Virus record (IMG/VR): IMGVR_UViG_3300048838_000262
Coordinates: 1 to 41,891 of that record
Source: a virus
Strand: one strand, 5' to 3'
Length of the DNA: 41,891 nucleotides
Below, piece by piece: positions 11,367-20,036 of this stretch. Each line of letters starts with the position of its first letter. The stretch's first letter is position 1. The notes beneath the pieces are model-generated. The model saw nothing but the letters and a program-made list of their open reading frames with translations, did no database searches and was not told where the DNA came from. Position numbers and translations under genes: made by a program.

Positions 11367-13689
11367 GTATTTTTCAGGCAGGGTTCATTCCGTTCTTTTT
11401 GAGAACACCGCTCAAAGTTTCTTCGTGCTTCGAGTCCTTCTCGATGGAAAAACCGAACCCGTCGTAGCTCGGGGGAACATCCCCGGTATCCGTATTAAAG
11501 TTGGAGTCTGGTTTGGGTTCGAAGCTGTTTGGGACATGCACCCACAGTATGGGAAGCAGCTAAAAATCGAAAAGGCTCCAATCGTCAAGGGTGAGTGGGA
11601 CAACGACACTATCATCAACATTCTGTCAGGTCATGGTGTATCGGATGTTCTTCTACGGTTGATTGAGTCCAAGTTCAAGGATCAGTTTTCTCAAGCCTTG
11701 TCTTCCGTTGAAGACTTGCAAACGATCTCCGGGATCAATGAATTCACTGCCCTGCATATCAATGCCCGTTGGAAGAGTGCTCGGACGATGTTTCAGGCGC
11801 TCAACTTCTTGAGCAACTTCAATATTCCCAAGGTCAAGATTGACCAAATATGGAGAACCTTTGGGGATGAGTCAGAGACGATCCTTTCATCGAATCCTTG
11901 GGCCTTGGTTCAGATTGATGGGATTTCTTTCGACCAGGCGGATGAGATTGGGCGAAAACTCCAGTTGCCAATGGACCAGGACAACAGAGTTCAGGGCGCC
12001 ATTCTCTACACATTAAAGTCCCAGCGTAATCAGGGTCATCTTTACATCACCCCGGAGATTCTGACCAACTACATCATGAATCTCATTCCAGGGGCTACCC
12101 CGATGCAGATCGCTACGGTCTTGAAGAAGAGCAAGGAGCAAAAGCTCCTTGTCCTTGACAATAAAACGAAATCGGGCACTATCGCGGTGTATGAACCTTG
12201 GTTCCATCATTTGGAGGAACAGTGCGCTAAGATTCTAGTCGAAAGGAAAAAGCAAGCTCACCTCGAAGGAGAGTCATTGGAGAAGTACCTCGCTAGACTT
12301 GCCACGGTTGGTAAGAAAACCAGGGAACTTTTTGAAGCCGGGGATACACTGGAGAACATCGCCGGTTGTGCTTTGGACGAATGGGGTTCGACTAGCAAGT
12401 TGCTGCTCTCGGACATGCAGAGACAGGGGGCTGTCAATGCCCTGACCTCCGCCGTGTCTATTCTGACAGGGTTACCCGGCTCCGGTAAGACAACGACTTT
12501 GAAGGTCGTTGTGAAGGTTCTTCAGGATGCTGGGATCCCGTTCTTGCTTGTTGCTCCCACGGGTATTGCCGCAAAAAGACTTCAATCAGTCACAGGTGCG
12601 GAGGCTTCTACGATCCATCGTGCCTTTGGAGCTAAAGGCATCGAGGGGGAGGATGACCGGGAGGTTACCTATGCTGGTGTAGTCGGTGAAAACTCCGTAT
12701 CTGGAACGGATGGAGATGGCTCCACGGAATTTTGGGAATTCTCCGAGTCTAGTCCACACCCAGCCGAAGTGGTGATTGTGGACGAAAGCAGCATGGTGGA
12801 TCAACACCTTCTGTTTCGATTACTGTCCTGTACATCCCCTACTACCCGGTTGGTTTTCGTAGGAGATGCCGCTCAGTTGCCCTCCGTTGGTCCAGGGGAT
12901 GTTCTCCACGATTTGATTTCATGCGGGAGATTCCCTGTGGTTTCACTGAAGGACATTTTCCGTCAACAAGACACAAGTGACATTGTAATTGCTGCTCACG
13001 CGATTCAGGATGGTCGTGTTCCTCACTTTGAGGTTCCCTCAAAGGACTTCTCCTTCATGGAGATTAAGGATGAGGGGAAAGTCCTAGACACGCTCATTGA
13101 TATCGCTACCAAGCTCTACGAGAAGCGGGAGAACTTCCAAGTCCTGTCCCCCCGTCACAATGGAACCCTTGGGGTTACGAATCTCAACGTCAAGATTCGA
13201 GAACTTCTCAACCCCATGTCTCCTGGATTGAGGGAGCTACGCTTGGGATCGGATACCGTGAGAGAGGGGGACCGTATCATGGTCTCCAAGAACAACTACA
13301 AGTACGAGATTTTCAACGGCGACGTGGGAAAAATCGTTCGCTTGGACCACAAGCTCAAGGAGGTGGAGATTAAGATTCACGGGCCTCCGGTGTTGCATAT
13401 CAAACTACCCTTCAAGGAGGCTGCAAACCATTTGAGGTTAGCCTACTGTGTGACTTGCCATAAGAGTCAGGGTCAGGAGTTCAATGTGATCCTCATGCCC
13501 ATCGTAGGGTCTTTTAGGAATCAGCTTCAGAGAAACCTTGTCTACACGGCGATCACACGAGCGAAAAAGCGAGTGATCCTCATCGGCCACTGGGATGCTT
13601 TTAAGTCCTCCGTGGACAACAATAAGGTGGACATGAGAAACACCTTGTTCCCACAGAGGATTCAAAAGTTCGCTGAAAACGAGGATTGA
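11359..13689 (+). CDS. RecD2-like superfamily 1 DNA helicase
   Basis: This 776-aa protein resembles RecD2, the 5'-3' helicase found without RecBC. The N-terminal region (FSGRVHSVLFENTAQSFFVL) is the family's beta-barrel start, followed by helix-hairpin-type repeats. The motor has Walker A GLPGSGKTT at residues 371-379, APTGIAAKRL (motif Ia), VIVDESSMVD (motif II), FVGDAAQLPSVGPGD (motif III) and, near the end, a motif V/VI region (VTCHKSQGQEF and YTAITRAKKRV). It probably unwinds DNA in replication or recombination. The chosen ATG overlaps the preceding stop and is preceded by AAGGATAG. It heads the recombination block. Confidence 0.92.
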   Translation: MSEYFSGRVHSVLFENTAQSFFVLRVLLDGKTEPVVARGNIPGIRIKVGVWFGFEAVWDMHPQYGKQLKIEKAPIVKGEWDNDTIINILSGHGVSDVLLRLIESKFKDQFSQALSSVEDLQTISGINEFTALHINARWKSARTMFQALNFLSNFNIPKVKIDQIWRTFGDESETILSSNPWALVQIDGISFDQADEIGRKLQLPMDQDNRVQGAILYTLKSQRNQGHLYITPEILTNYIMNLIPGATPMQIATVLKKSKEQKLLVLDNKTKSGTIAVYEPWFHHLEEQCAKILVERKKQAHLEGESLEKYLARLATVGKKTRELFEAGDTLENIAGCALDEWGSTSKLLLSDMQRQGAVNALTSAVSILTGLPGSGKTTTLKVVVKVLQDAGIPFLLVAPTGIAAKRLQSVTGAEASTIHRAFGAKGIEGEDDREVTYAGVVGENSVSGTDGDGSTEFWEFSESSPHPAEVVIVDESSMVDQHLLFRLLSCTSPTTRLVFVGDAAQLPSVGPGDVLHDLISCGRFPVVSLKDIFRQQDTSDIVIAAHAIQDGRVPHFEVPSKDFSFMEIKDEGKVLDTLIDIATKLYEKRENFQVLSPRHNGTLGVTNLNVKIRELLNPMSPGLRELRLGSDTVREGDRIMVSKNNYKYEIFNGDVGKIVRLDHKLKEVEIKIHGPPVLHIKLPFKEAANHLRLAYCVTCHKSQGQEFNVILMPIVGSFRNQLQRNLVYTAITRAKKRVILIGHWDAFKSSVDNNKVDMRNTLFPQRIQKFAENED

Positions 13690-13692
13690 AGA

Positions 13693-13703
13693 TTGGCGTA
13701 TAG
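13693..13703 (+). promoter_or_regulatory. TTGGCGTATAG promoter-like element
   Basis: One base differs from the elements at 3247 and 14988. TGAAAA lies 18 bp upstream of GTATAG (13674-13679), one mismatch from the TGTAAA box of the other motif class. It ends 44 nt before the ATG at 13748, the same distance as at 14988. Confidence 0.5.
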
Positions 13704-13747
13704 CTCATTGAAAGGAACCCATAGCTTTTCGCATAGGGTAAAATCAA

Positions 13748-14143
13748 ATGTCACAAGAAAACAAAGGTAGTGAAGTTCTAGCTCGCATTGTCAAGAAAAT
13801 CCGTATCACCAAGGTAGTTGCTACCAAGTCCGTCAAGGGCCGTGACGGTGATAGTTTCGCAGGTTTTTCTGCCGCTTGGGACAGTATTCAGGATGACTAT
13901 GGTGGTCCCGGTGCTGATCTGATGAGCACTTCGACAGAGGACCAGGAACAGGCATCCCAGGGGATGACGTTGCAGGAGGCTTCGGTTGCCATGTATGTCG
14001 TGCAAATGAACGCTTCAATGGCGGCACTGGATGCTGCTCGTGCGAATGGTAGTATCACCAAAGACTATTATGCTGACCAGAAGGAAGCCGTGAAGAAGAA
14101 CTTCCAAGGACTCATTCAGGCGGCTCTAGAAAGAATCAAATGA
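13748..14143 (+). CDS. Hypothetical protein, 131 aa
   Basis: I do not recognise this protein. The N-terminus is basic (ARIVKKIRITKVVATKSVKGRDG), the middle is Gly/Asp/Ser-rich and probably disordered, and the C-terminal 60 residues form two predicted helices (LQEASVAMYVVQMNASMAAL, YADQKEAVKKNFQGLIQAAL). It has its own promoter-like element and an AGGGTAA ribosome-binding site, and its stop overlaps the next start (ATGATG), so the two products may interact. Its position before the possible ssDNA-binding protein and RecA suggests a replication or recombination accessory. Confidence 0.7.
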   Translation: MSQENKGSEVLARIVKKIRITKVVATKSVKGRDGDSFAGFSAAWDSIQDDYGGPGADLMSTSTEDQEQASQGMTLQEASVAMYVVQMNASMAALDAARANGSITKDYYADQKEAVKKNFQGLIQAALERIK

Positions 14144-14973
14144 TGCAATCCCGTAAACTTCCAGTTGTAGATCCTCCTCGAATTGAGGAGATCTTCAACG
14201 AGCTAAAAAGCATGAGTGTCCAGTTGGACTCCGATCCGATTCAATTCGGACCCCGGAGATTTAACGAAAAAATCGCCAAGGTCCGATTCCACCTTGATCG
14301 GATTGAGTCAGTTTATTTGCAGGTGAGCCAAGACCTTCATGCCTACAAGCGGTATCTAACGGAGTTGACTGGTATCTACGAGTTGGACAAACTGAATCTA
14401 ATGGTCAATGACCTTGAGGTTCGTCAGGAACGCTCTCAAAAGGAGAGAGAGGCCAAGGCCGATGTTCGGCTAAGACAGTCCAAGGATTTGATTCGAGAGA
14501 TTGAACTCAAGGTCTATGACTTGGAACAGGTGATGATTGTCATCAAGGCCAAACGTACTGACTTGAAGGACATTCAGGGTCGTATGAGGGATCAAATGAA
14601 GCTCATCGACCATGACTTGAGCATGGGAGCCCGATGGGGCAAAGGTTCCGGTCAATCCACTTTTACCGCATCCAATGATCTTGATGCCATGCTCAATGGC
14701 ATTGATAAGCAGAATGAGTGGGGGGACGACGATGACGATCTCCCACCTCCAGAGGAGAACAAAAAGTCACTGGTTGAATTGGCCAAGGATTCCCCCAAGT
14801 CCAACACCTATGATGATTTGATCCCTGCCTCAAAAAAGAACCTAGTGTTAGGAGGTCAGTCTAGTGACGATATAGACTCCTTCCTTTCACGTAAGGATGA
14901 TACAAACAGCCCGAACATTGGGGCAAGCAAAGAAGTGTCTAATGCAGTGAGTTCTTTGCTTGAAGATCTGTGA
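14140..14973 (+). CDS. Hypothetical coiled-coil protein, 277 aa
   Basis: Residues about 20-165 are predicted to be long helices with a coiled-coil pattern (LMVNDLEVRQERSQKEREA, LIREIELKVYDLEQVMIVIK). The C-terminal third is acidic and probably disordered, with a DDDDLPPPEENKK run. I cannot name it. Two ATG codons in tandem (14140 and 14143) could start it. It is coupled to the 131-aa gene upstream and followed by a separate promoter-like element. A scaffold or DNA-replication accessory role is only a guess. Confidence 0.7.
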   Translation: MMQSRKLPVVDPPRIEEIFNELKSMSVQLDSDPIQFGPRRFNEKIAKVRFHLDRIESVYLQVSQDLHAYKRYLTELTGIYELDKLNLMVNDLEVRQERSQKEREAKADVRLRQSKDLIREIELKVYDLEQVMIVIKAKRTDLKDIQGRMRDQMKLIDHDLSMGARWGKGSGQSTFTASNDLDAMLNGIDKQNEWGDDDDDLPPPEENKKSLVELAKDSPKSNTYDDLIPASKKNLVLGGQSSDDIDSFLSRKDDTNSPNIGASKEVSNAVSSLLEDL

Positions 14974-14987
14974 AACATTCACTGTGT

Positions 14988-14998
14988 TTGGAGTATAG
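14988..14998 (+). promoter_or_regulatory. TTGGAGTATAG promoter-like element
   Basis: It is identical to the element at 3247-3257. TGTGAA (14969-14974), one mismatch from TGTAAA, lies 18 bp upstream of GTATAG. A 44-nt leader with AAAAAGGAG follows before the ATG at 15043. Confidence 0.55.
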
Positions 14999-15042
14999 CA
15001 ATTGGCGCGTCATTTCGACAAGCCTAAAAAGGAGAAACAACA

Positions 15043-15834
15043 ATGTCATTCGGTTTTGATAACGATTCCCACATTTCCACACGTATTCCCAAGTTCAAGG
15101 GTGAGAAGGACAAGGTTTACCGCCTTGGGCTTTCTTGGTTCCCCGGTATCGAAAAGGATACCTTCTCGAAGGACTCCCTTGACCCAGAGGCTCTGGGGTT
15201 TTCTGAAAACCCCTCAAAGCTGTCCCCACGTTTCGTAAGTGGGGAGGTAGTCTACATTGAGAAGTTGGGCTACCTCATCATTGATTCGGATGAAATCCGA
15301 AACATCGTGCAGCAAGTGGCCCCTGGTAAAAAGTCAAATCAGCGTGTTGCTACCGTCGTGGTATCATGGCCAACTGATTCAGAGGGCAATGTTACCAAGG
15401 CCCTACTTTTCTCGCAGAAGCCAAAGGTTCAACCTTGGGTGATTTCTGCCGGTAAGTATGAGCAACTGAAGAAGTTCCACATGCGGTCTTACCCACTGCA
15501 TTCCTGGGACTTGCAGGCTGAGCTTGACCCCAAGAAGAATGTGGATTTCCAGGATTGGACTTTCATGCCACAACAGGACTCTCTGTTCCGTAAGATGCTT
15601 TCTGCATCTTCGCCAGAGGCCAAGGAGATTGCGGATTTCGTGATCTCTCGAACACGCCAGATCGTACCTAACTTGGAGGCTGAGTTGGGTAAGCGCATGA
15701 AGCCCCAGGAGCTTCGTGAGGCTCTTGGGTTGGTACCCAAATCATCGGCAACGCCCGATGAGTTCAACAGCGTATCGTCTGATGGTGCTGCTGTGGGTAG
15801 CCTCATTTCAGGGATGCTAGACGACATCGCTTGA
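15043..15834 (+). CDS. Possible single-stranded-DNA-binding or replication accessory protein
   Basis: This 263-aa protein is preceded by AAAAGGAG and its own promoter-like element, which suggests high expression. The N-terminal two thirds is beta-rich with conserved-looking KVYRLGLSWFPG, ATVVVSWPTDSEG and VQPWVISAGKYEQLKKFH segments; the C-terminus ends in a short acidic tail (SGMLDDIA). Strong expression, an acidic tip and a place just before RuvC and RecA fit a gp32-like or SSB-like protein, and several large phages have similar proteins in this position. This is an inference; no OB-fold motif can be proven by eye. Confidence 0.45.
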   Translation: MSFGFDNDSHISTRIPKFKGEKDKVYRLGLSWFPGIEKDTFSKDSLDPEALGFSENPSKLSPRFVSGEVVYIEKLGYLIIDSDEIRNIVQQVAPGKKSNQRVATVVVSWPTDSEGNVTKALLFSQKPKVQPWVISAGKYEQLKKFHMRSYPLHSWDLQAELDPKKNVDFQDWTFMPQQDSLFRKMLSASSPEAKEIADFVISRTRQIVPNLEAELGKRMKPQELREALGLVPKSSATPDEFNSVSSDGAAVGSLISGMLDDIA

Positions 15835-15860
15835 TACTAGATAAGAGAGGGGTCTGACCC

Positions 15861-16538
15861 ATGATTATTCTCGGATTGGACCCCTCCCTTACTAATTACG
15901 GCTGGGCTTTGCATGATACGGAAGCTACTGGAGTAGATAGATGTATCAAGCGAAGTCGATTCAAGACTGCTTCCAAGCAGTTTAAGTATGAGATTGACCG
16001 TTACGTTCATTTGCGTGAATCCCTGAAAGAACTCATTCTGACAGAAAACCCAGACCGTATGGGAATAGAGCATCCAGTGTTGGGGGAGTCTTACTCCGAA
16101 GGCATGTATGCTCTATTCTTATTTAGTCTCGATGCCATCAAACAGACCAAAAAGGATGTTGTGATGTATGCACCTCCACAGGTGAAAGCATTTGCCAGAG
16201 AACTTGTCACCCGACCCGATGGTTGGAAAATGATGAAATCTGACATGGTAGATGCTGCAAAGGAGGATACAGGAGGAAAGGGTAAATGGGATCACAATGA
16301 AGCTGATGCTTATCATGTTGCAAGAGCAGCCGGACGTTTTTGGATGCTCCACGATAACAAGATTCAAGAGAGTGACTTGTCACCTTACGAATTGAAGGCG
16401 TTCACGCATATACACACGTACCAACGGGGTAAAAAGGCAGGTCAAACTGAGATGAAGGGAATTCTTCATCGTGAGAACGACCGTTTCTTTCTGTTTTCCA
16501 AAGAGGATGATGACAATGGCACTAACAAAAAAACCTAA
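15861..16538 (+). CDS. RuvC-like Holliday-junction resolvase
   Basis: This 225-aa protein has the RNase H-like resolvase layout. The first acidic residue lies in GLDPSLTNYGWA (D7), the second in GIEHPV (near residue 74), a YAPPQVKAFA segment matches RuvC's P-x-x-V-K, and HNEADAYHVA carries the last acidic residues. It probably cuts branched DNA made by recombination-dependent replication before packaging. The C-terminal extension of about 60 residues is basic then acidic and unlike cellular RuvC (about 170 aa). Its last 23 bp overlap the RecA gene. Confidence 0.85.
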   Translation: MIILGLDPSLTNYGWALHDTEATGVDRCIKRSRFKTASKQFKYEIDRYVHLRESLKELILTENPDRMGIEHPVLGESYSEGMYALFLFSLDAIKQTKKDVVMYAPPQVKAFARELVTRPDGWKMMKSDMVDAAKEDTGGKGKWDHNEADAYHVARAAGRFWMLHDNKIQESDLSPYELKAFTHIHTYQRGKKAGQTEMKGILHRENDRFFLFSKEDDDNGTNKKT

Positions 16539-17748
16539 AAAGGCTGAATCACAGGGATCTTCTAGCAACCCACTTCTCCAGGCTAAGTCGGCTTTGAGCC
16601 AAGCCCTGAAGTCGGAGGACTGGCAGACCAAGCTAGATGTCAGTCAGCTATCACAATCACTACCACATCTTCCTACGGGTTCGATGGTCATCGACTATCT
16701 AATCGGAGGTAAACCAAATAAGCATGGTGTGTCCCCATGTCCAGGTTTGCCCAAGGGGCGAATCATTAACCTGTACGGACATGAATCGAGCGGGAAAAGC
16801 TCCTTAGCTTTGACTGCCGCTGCTACTACCATCAAGAACGGTGGAACGGTGTGCTATATTGACTGGGAAAACGAAATTGTCCCTGAATACGCAGTAGCGT
16901 TAGGTGTCCCGGTACATGATGACACGAAGTTTCTGTTGTCCCAGCCGGAAACCCTTGAGGATGGTATGGCGGTGGCCTTTACAATGGCTTCAGCGGGTGT
17001 GTCCCTTATCGTGTTCGACTCGGTTGGTGCTGGTGTGTCGAGGGCGTACTTCGACAAGTCCATCAAGGAGACTGGAGACCGCGCTCAGGTAGGTGCTAAT
17101 GCTTTGCTATGGTCGCAGTTCCTTCCCAAACTCCGATCCCGCACTCAAAAGACGGGAAGTACGATCATCGGCATTTCACAGATGCGTGATGCAATCAATA
17201 CAATGGGCTATGGGGACACCTCCACGGTTCAGGGTGGTAAGGCGTGGAAATTCTACTCCGCGCTTCGTATGAAGCTCCAGAGAATCAAGACTGAGAAATC
17301 CTCGGATTATTCTTCACTCTCCAACTCAACGGAGGAACGTGTGATTGGAGCAGTCATCAAGGCGAAGCTCGACAAGTGCAAGGTGTCTCCACAACAGGGC
17401 AACGAGGAAACCTTCTACATCCGATGGGGTGAGGGAATTGATGATCTTCGTTCCATGATGGAAATCGGTATTGCTCACAATCTGATCAAGAAGTCCGCTT
17501 CTTGGCTGGAGTGGAACAAGCCCGATGGGGACTCCATTCGTCTACAGGGTGTGGAAAAGCTCCGCGCTATGATGATGGCAAACCCCGAACTCATCAGTGT
17601 CCTGGAGGCACAGGTGAAGCCGTACATGGCCGGTGAGGGTGTTCTTGCCACCTCCACGTCGAAGGAAATCTTCGATGATGGTGACGGGGATGAAGATGGG
17701 GATGACAACTCCCTTGATGCAGAGGTGCAAGCCCTCCTAAACGGGTAA
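16516..17748 (+). CDS. recA: RecA recombinase
   Basis: This 410-aa protein is a RecA/UvsX-type strand-exchange ATPase. Walker A GHESSGKS is at residues 88-95, the aromatic CYIDWENE segment follows, and SLIVFDSVGA is Walker B. The loop regions include VGANALLWSQF and TIIGISQMRD, with TVQGGKAWKFYSALRM further on. The last 25 residues are very acidic (DDGDGDEDGDD), like the regulatory tail of bacterial RecA. The ATG at 16516 is chosen because AGAGGA lies 8 nt upstream; ATG 16510 is possible. The overlap with the resolvase suggests coupled translation. Confidence 0.92.
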   Translation: MALTKKPKKAESQGSSSNPLLQAKSALSQALKSEDWQTKLDVSQLSQSLPHLPTGSMVIDYLIGGKPNKHGVSPCPGLPKGRIINLYGHESSGKSSLALTAAATTIKNGGTVCYIDWENEIVPEYAVALGVPVHDDTKFLLSQPETLEDGMAVAFTMASAGVSLIVFDSVGAGVSRAYFDKSIKETGDRAQVGANALLWSQFLPKLRSRTQKTGSTIIGISQMRDAINTMGYGDTSTVQGGKAWKFYSALRMKLQRIKTEKSSDYSSLSNSTEERVIGAVIKAKLDKCKVSPQQGNEETFYIRWGEGIDDLRSMMEIGIAHNLIKKSASWLEWNKPDGDSIRLQGVEKLRAMMMANPELISVLEAQVKPYMAGEGVLATSTSKEIFDDGDGDEDGDDNSLDAEVQALLNG

Positions 17749-17760
17749 CGTGGTAGACCC

Positions 17761-18843
17761 ATGCCGATTAAAGTACGTGTCCAGAACTTCCAGTCGTTGG
17801 AAGACGTGTCTCTGACCATTGACGGCTTTACGGTTGTCACTGGTACCAACAATGCCGGAAAATCGGCGTTGTTCAGAGCCATACAAGGTGTGTTTATGAA
17901 CACACCGGGCACTAGCTTTGTTCGGCATGGGTCGAATCATTCTTCGGTTGAACTCCAATTCGACGAAAACCATACGGTGGTATGGGAGAAGGGGAATAAA
18001 GTCAACCGATATGTGATCAATGGCAAGGTGTTCGATAATGTTGGGGCTGGGACACCTTTGGAGCTAACCGAGTTCGGTGTGAACCCTGTCACGCTTCAAG
18101 AACAGAAATACTGGCCCCAGATTGCCCCTCAGTTGAGGGGCGTCAATTTCCTGTTGGATAAACCCGGTTCCGTACTAGCGGAAGCTATCGCTGACGTAGA
18201 TAGGGTCAACCAACTAAATCGTGCTCTCAAGCTCTGTGACAGCGACCGAAAGAAAGCCAAGGGGGATCTTCGAGTTCGGCGTGAAGACGCCAAGGAACTA
18301 CAACAGAAGCTCACTCATTACCACGGGTTGGATACTTGGGTAGAGAAAATCTCCCAAGTGGAGACTAGGAAAACCAAGCTCGAAAAAATGATGGCTTTGT
18401 GTGAGGAGCTAGCTACCCTGAAAGCTCGTCGAGATCGAGCGCGTCTTGAACTTGATGCTCTTGACGGTGTGGGCTCTCTGTCTGTACCCTCTGAAAATCA
18501 AGCACAGAAAATTCGAGAGGTCAAGCAAAGACTGATAGAGGTTCGGGAGTTGAGCAAGCGATTGTCTACGGCTCGACAGGCGGTAGATGTCGCCAAGGAT
18601 GTCCCCGAGATCTCTATCCCCGACATGGCGAAAGCACAGAAGGCGCAAAAAATCAAGCACCTTTTGGATGAGTGTGTTTCTCTCCGTACTAGACTACGAA
18701 ACGCGCAAGTCGCGCAAAAAGACGCGGATACCCAGGCCGCAGCCTCACAAGGCAAGCTGGAGCAAGCCTTAGCAGAGATTGCTTCCATGTTTGACGGGGT
18801 GAATGAGTGTCCTACTTGCGGACAGATCCTCTGTAAAGAGTAG
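17761..18843 (+). CDS. Rad50/SbcC N-terminal half ending at the zinc hook
   Basis: This 360-aa protein has an ABC-type N-lobe: the strand FQSLEDVSLTIDG, Walker A GTNNAGKS at residues 28-35 and a Q-loop region (TLQEQKYWPQ). From about residue 150 it is a coiled coil. It ends with CPTCGQ (Cys350 and Cys353), the CxxC zinc hook, only seven residues before the stop. The returning coiled coil, signature motif and Walker B of a normal Rad50 (600-1300 aa) are absent here, but a matching C-terminal half is encoded at 23409-24068. The two probably assemble with the Mre11-like nuclease at 20033. Confidence 0.85.
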   Translation: MPIKVRVQNFQSLEDVSLTIDGFTVVTGTNNAGKSALFRAIQGVFMNTPGTSFVRHGSNHSSVELQFDENHTVVWEKGNKVNRYVINGKVFDNVGAGTPLELTEFGVNPVTLQEQKYWPQIAPQLRGVNFLLDKPGSVLAEAIADVDRVNQLNRALKLCDSDRKKAKGDLRVRREDAKELQQKLTHYHGLDTWVEKISQVETRKTKLEKMMALCEELATLKARRDRARLELDALDGVGSLSVPSENQAQKIREVKQRLIEVRELSKRLSTARQAVDVAKDVPEISIPDMAKAQKAQKIKHLLDECVSLRTRLRNAQVAQKDADTQAAASQGKLEQALAEIASMFDGVNECPTCGQILCKE

Positions 18844-18861
18844 GTCTACGATGGCGTTTAG
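18831..18861 (+). promoter_or_regulatory. Bipartite promoter-like motif, copy 6
   Basis: TGTAAA (18832-18837) and GTTTAG (18856-18861) have an 18-bp spacer. The first box lies inside the end of the Rad50 N-half gene. The ATG of the nucleotidyltransferase gene is 8 nt beyond the second box, as for copies 2 and 3, with no Shine-Dalgarno sequence between. Confidence 0.5.
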
Positions 18862-18869
18862 ATCTTGTC

Positions 18870-20036
18870 ATGCACTTCGACATTGACCAGCACACGATTT
18901 TCTTGGGGTTGTCCGGTTCCCATGCGTATGGGATGGCTCGACCTACGTCGGACGTGGACGTTCGAGGTGTGTGTGTCCCACCGGATACGGTGCGTCGGTC
19001 GTTTTGGAAGACTTTCGAGCAGTATCAAACCATGAACCAGGAAGGTTCATGGGGTCCACGCTCCACCGAGGCGATGCACAAGATTTTCGTGCATCCTACG
19101 GCTGGCCCTTCCTACGAGGTTCACCGGAAGCTCGATCTGACGATTTTCGACATCACGAAGTATGTTCGTTTGGCTGCTGATGCCAACCCCAACGTGCTTG
19201 AGTTGATTTTCCTCGACCAGCGTGACGTTCTCCAGTCTACAGACGAATGGGATTTGCTCCGCGCAAACCGTGACCTTTTCTTGAGCAAGAAGGTCAAGTA
19301 TACGTACACCGGGTACGCGCACTCGCAACTCCAGCGTATTGAGTCTCATCGTAAGTGGTTGCTCAATCCCCCCAAGCAAGAGCCCACTCGTGCGGACTTC
19401 GGACTACCAGAGTCGTCCCTAATCCCCTCGAATGTTCGGGACCAGATTGAGGAGACTGTCCAGTTGATGATTCGTCAATGGCTGTCCGAGGACAACTTGG
19501 AGTTGAGCGGGGCAGCACAGGACGTGCTACGGATGCGTATTCAGGATTTCTATGCCGCTTCGATGGGCGTCGATGTCAAGGATCTACAGGAGTCGATGTA
19601 CCTTGTGGCGGCTACGACACTTGGAATTACGGATGACGTGCTCCATGTTGTCAAGCAGGAGAAGCGATACCGTAGCGCCCGTCAAAACTGGCAGAAATAC
19701 CAGACGTGGAAGCGTGAACGAAACGAGGCTCGTAGTGAGCTAGAAGCCAAGCATGGATTCGACACTAAGCACGCTAGTCACCTAATTCGACTGATGCGCA
19801 CGGGGTTGGAAATTTTGCAGGGGAAGGGGCTGCAAGTGAAGCGCCCTGATGCCGAGGAATTGATGTCTATTCGTGACGGCGCTTGGTCCTATGAGCATCT
19901 AATGGAGCAGGCAAAAATGCTGGAGGATCAGATTTCCGAGGCGTACAAGACGAGCGTATTGCCTAATTCCCCAGACCGTGAGAAAATCGATCAGGTGCTC
20001 ATGAACGCCATCGAAATGGCGTATAAGCATGGATGA
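18870..20036 (+). CDS. RlaP-type nucleotidyltransferase (pol-beta superfamily)
   Basis: This 388-aa protein has the pol-beta fold signature GLSGSHAYGMARPTSDVDVRG: the GSxxxG turn and the paired Asp residues that bind metal and nucleotide. Next come FDITKYVRLAADANPNVLELIFLD and a helical region, as in the predicted nucleotidyltransferases of the COG3541/RlaP type seen in many large phages. The target of nucleotide transfer is unknown; RNA or protein is possible. It lies between the two Rad50/Mre11 partners yet carries its own early-type promoter motif. Its stop overlaps the Mre11 start by 4 bp. Confidence 0.8.
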   Translation: MHFDIDQHTIFLGLSGSHAYGMARPTSDVDVRGVCVPPDTVRRSFWKTFEQYQTMNQEGSWGPRSTEAMHKIFVHPTAGPSYEVHRKLDLTIFDITKYVRLAADANPNVLELIFLDQRDVLQSTDEWDLLRANRDLFLSKKVKYTYTGYAHSQLQRIESHRKWLLNPPKQEPTRADFGLPESSLIPSNVRDQIEETVQLMIRQWLSEDNLELSGAAQDVLRMRIQDFYAASMGVDVKDLQESMYLVAATTLGITDDVLHVVKQEKRYRSARQNWQKYQTWKRERNEARSELEAKHGFDTKHASHLIRLMRTGLEILQGKGLQVKRPDAEELMSIRDGAWSYEHLMEQAKMLEDQISEAYKTSVLPNSPDREKIDQVLMNAIEMAYKHG

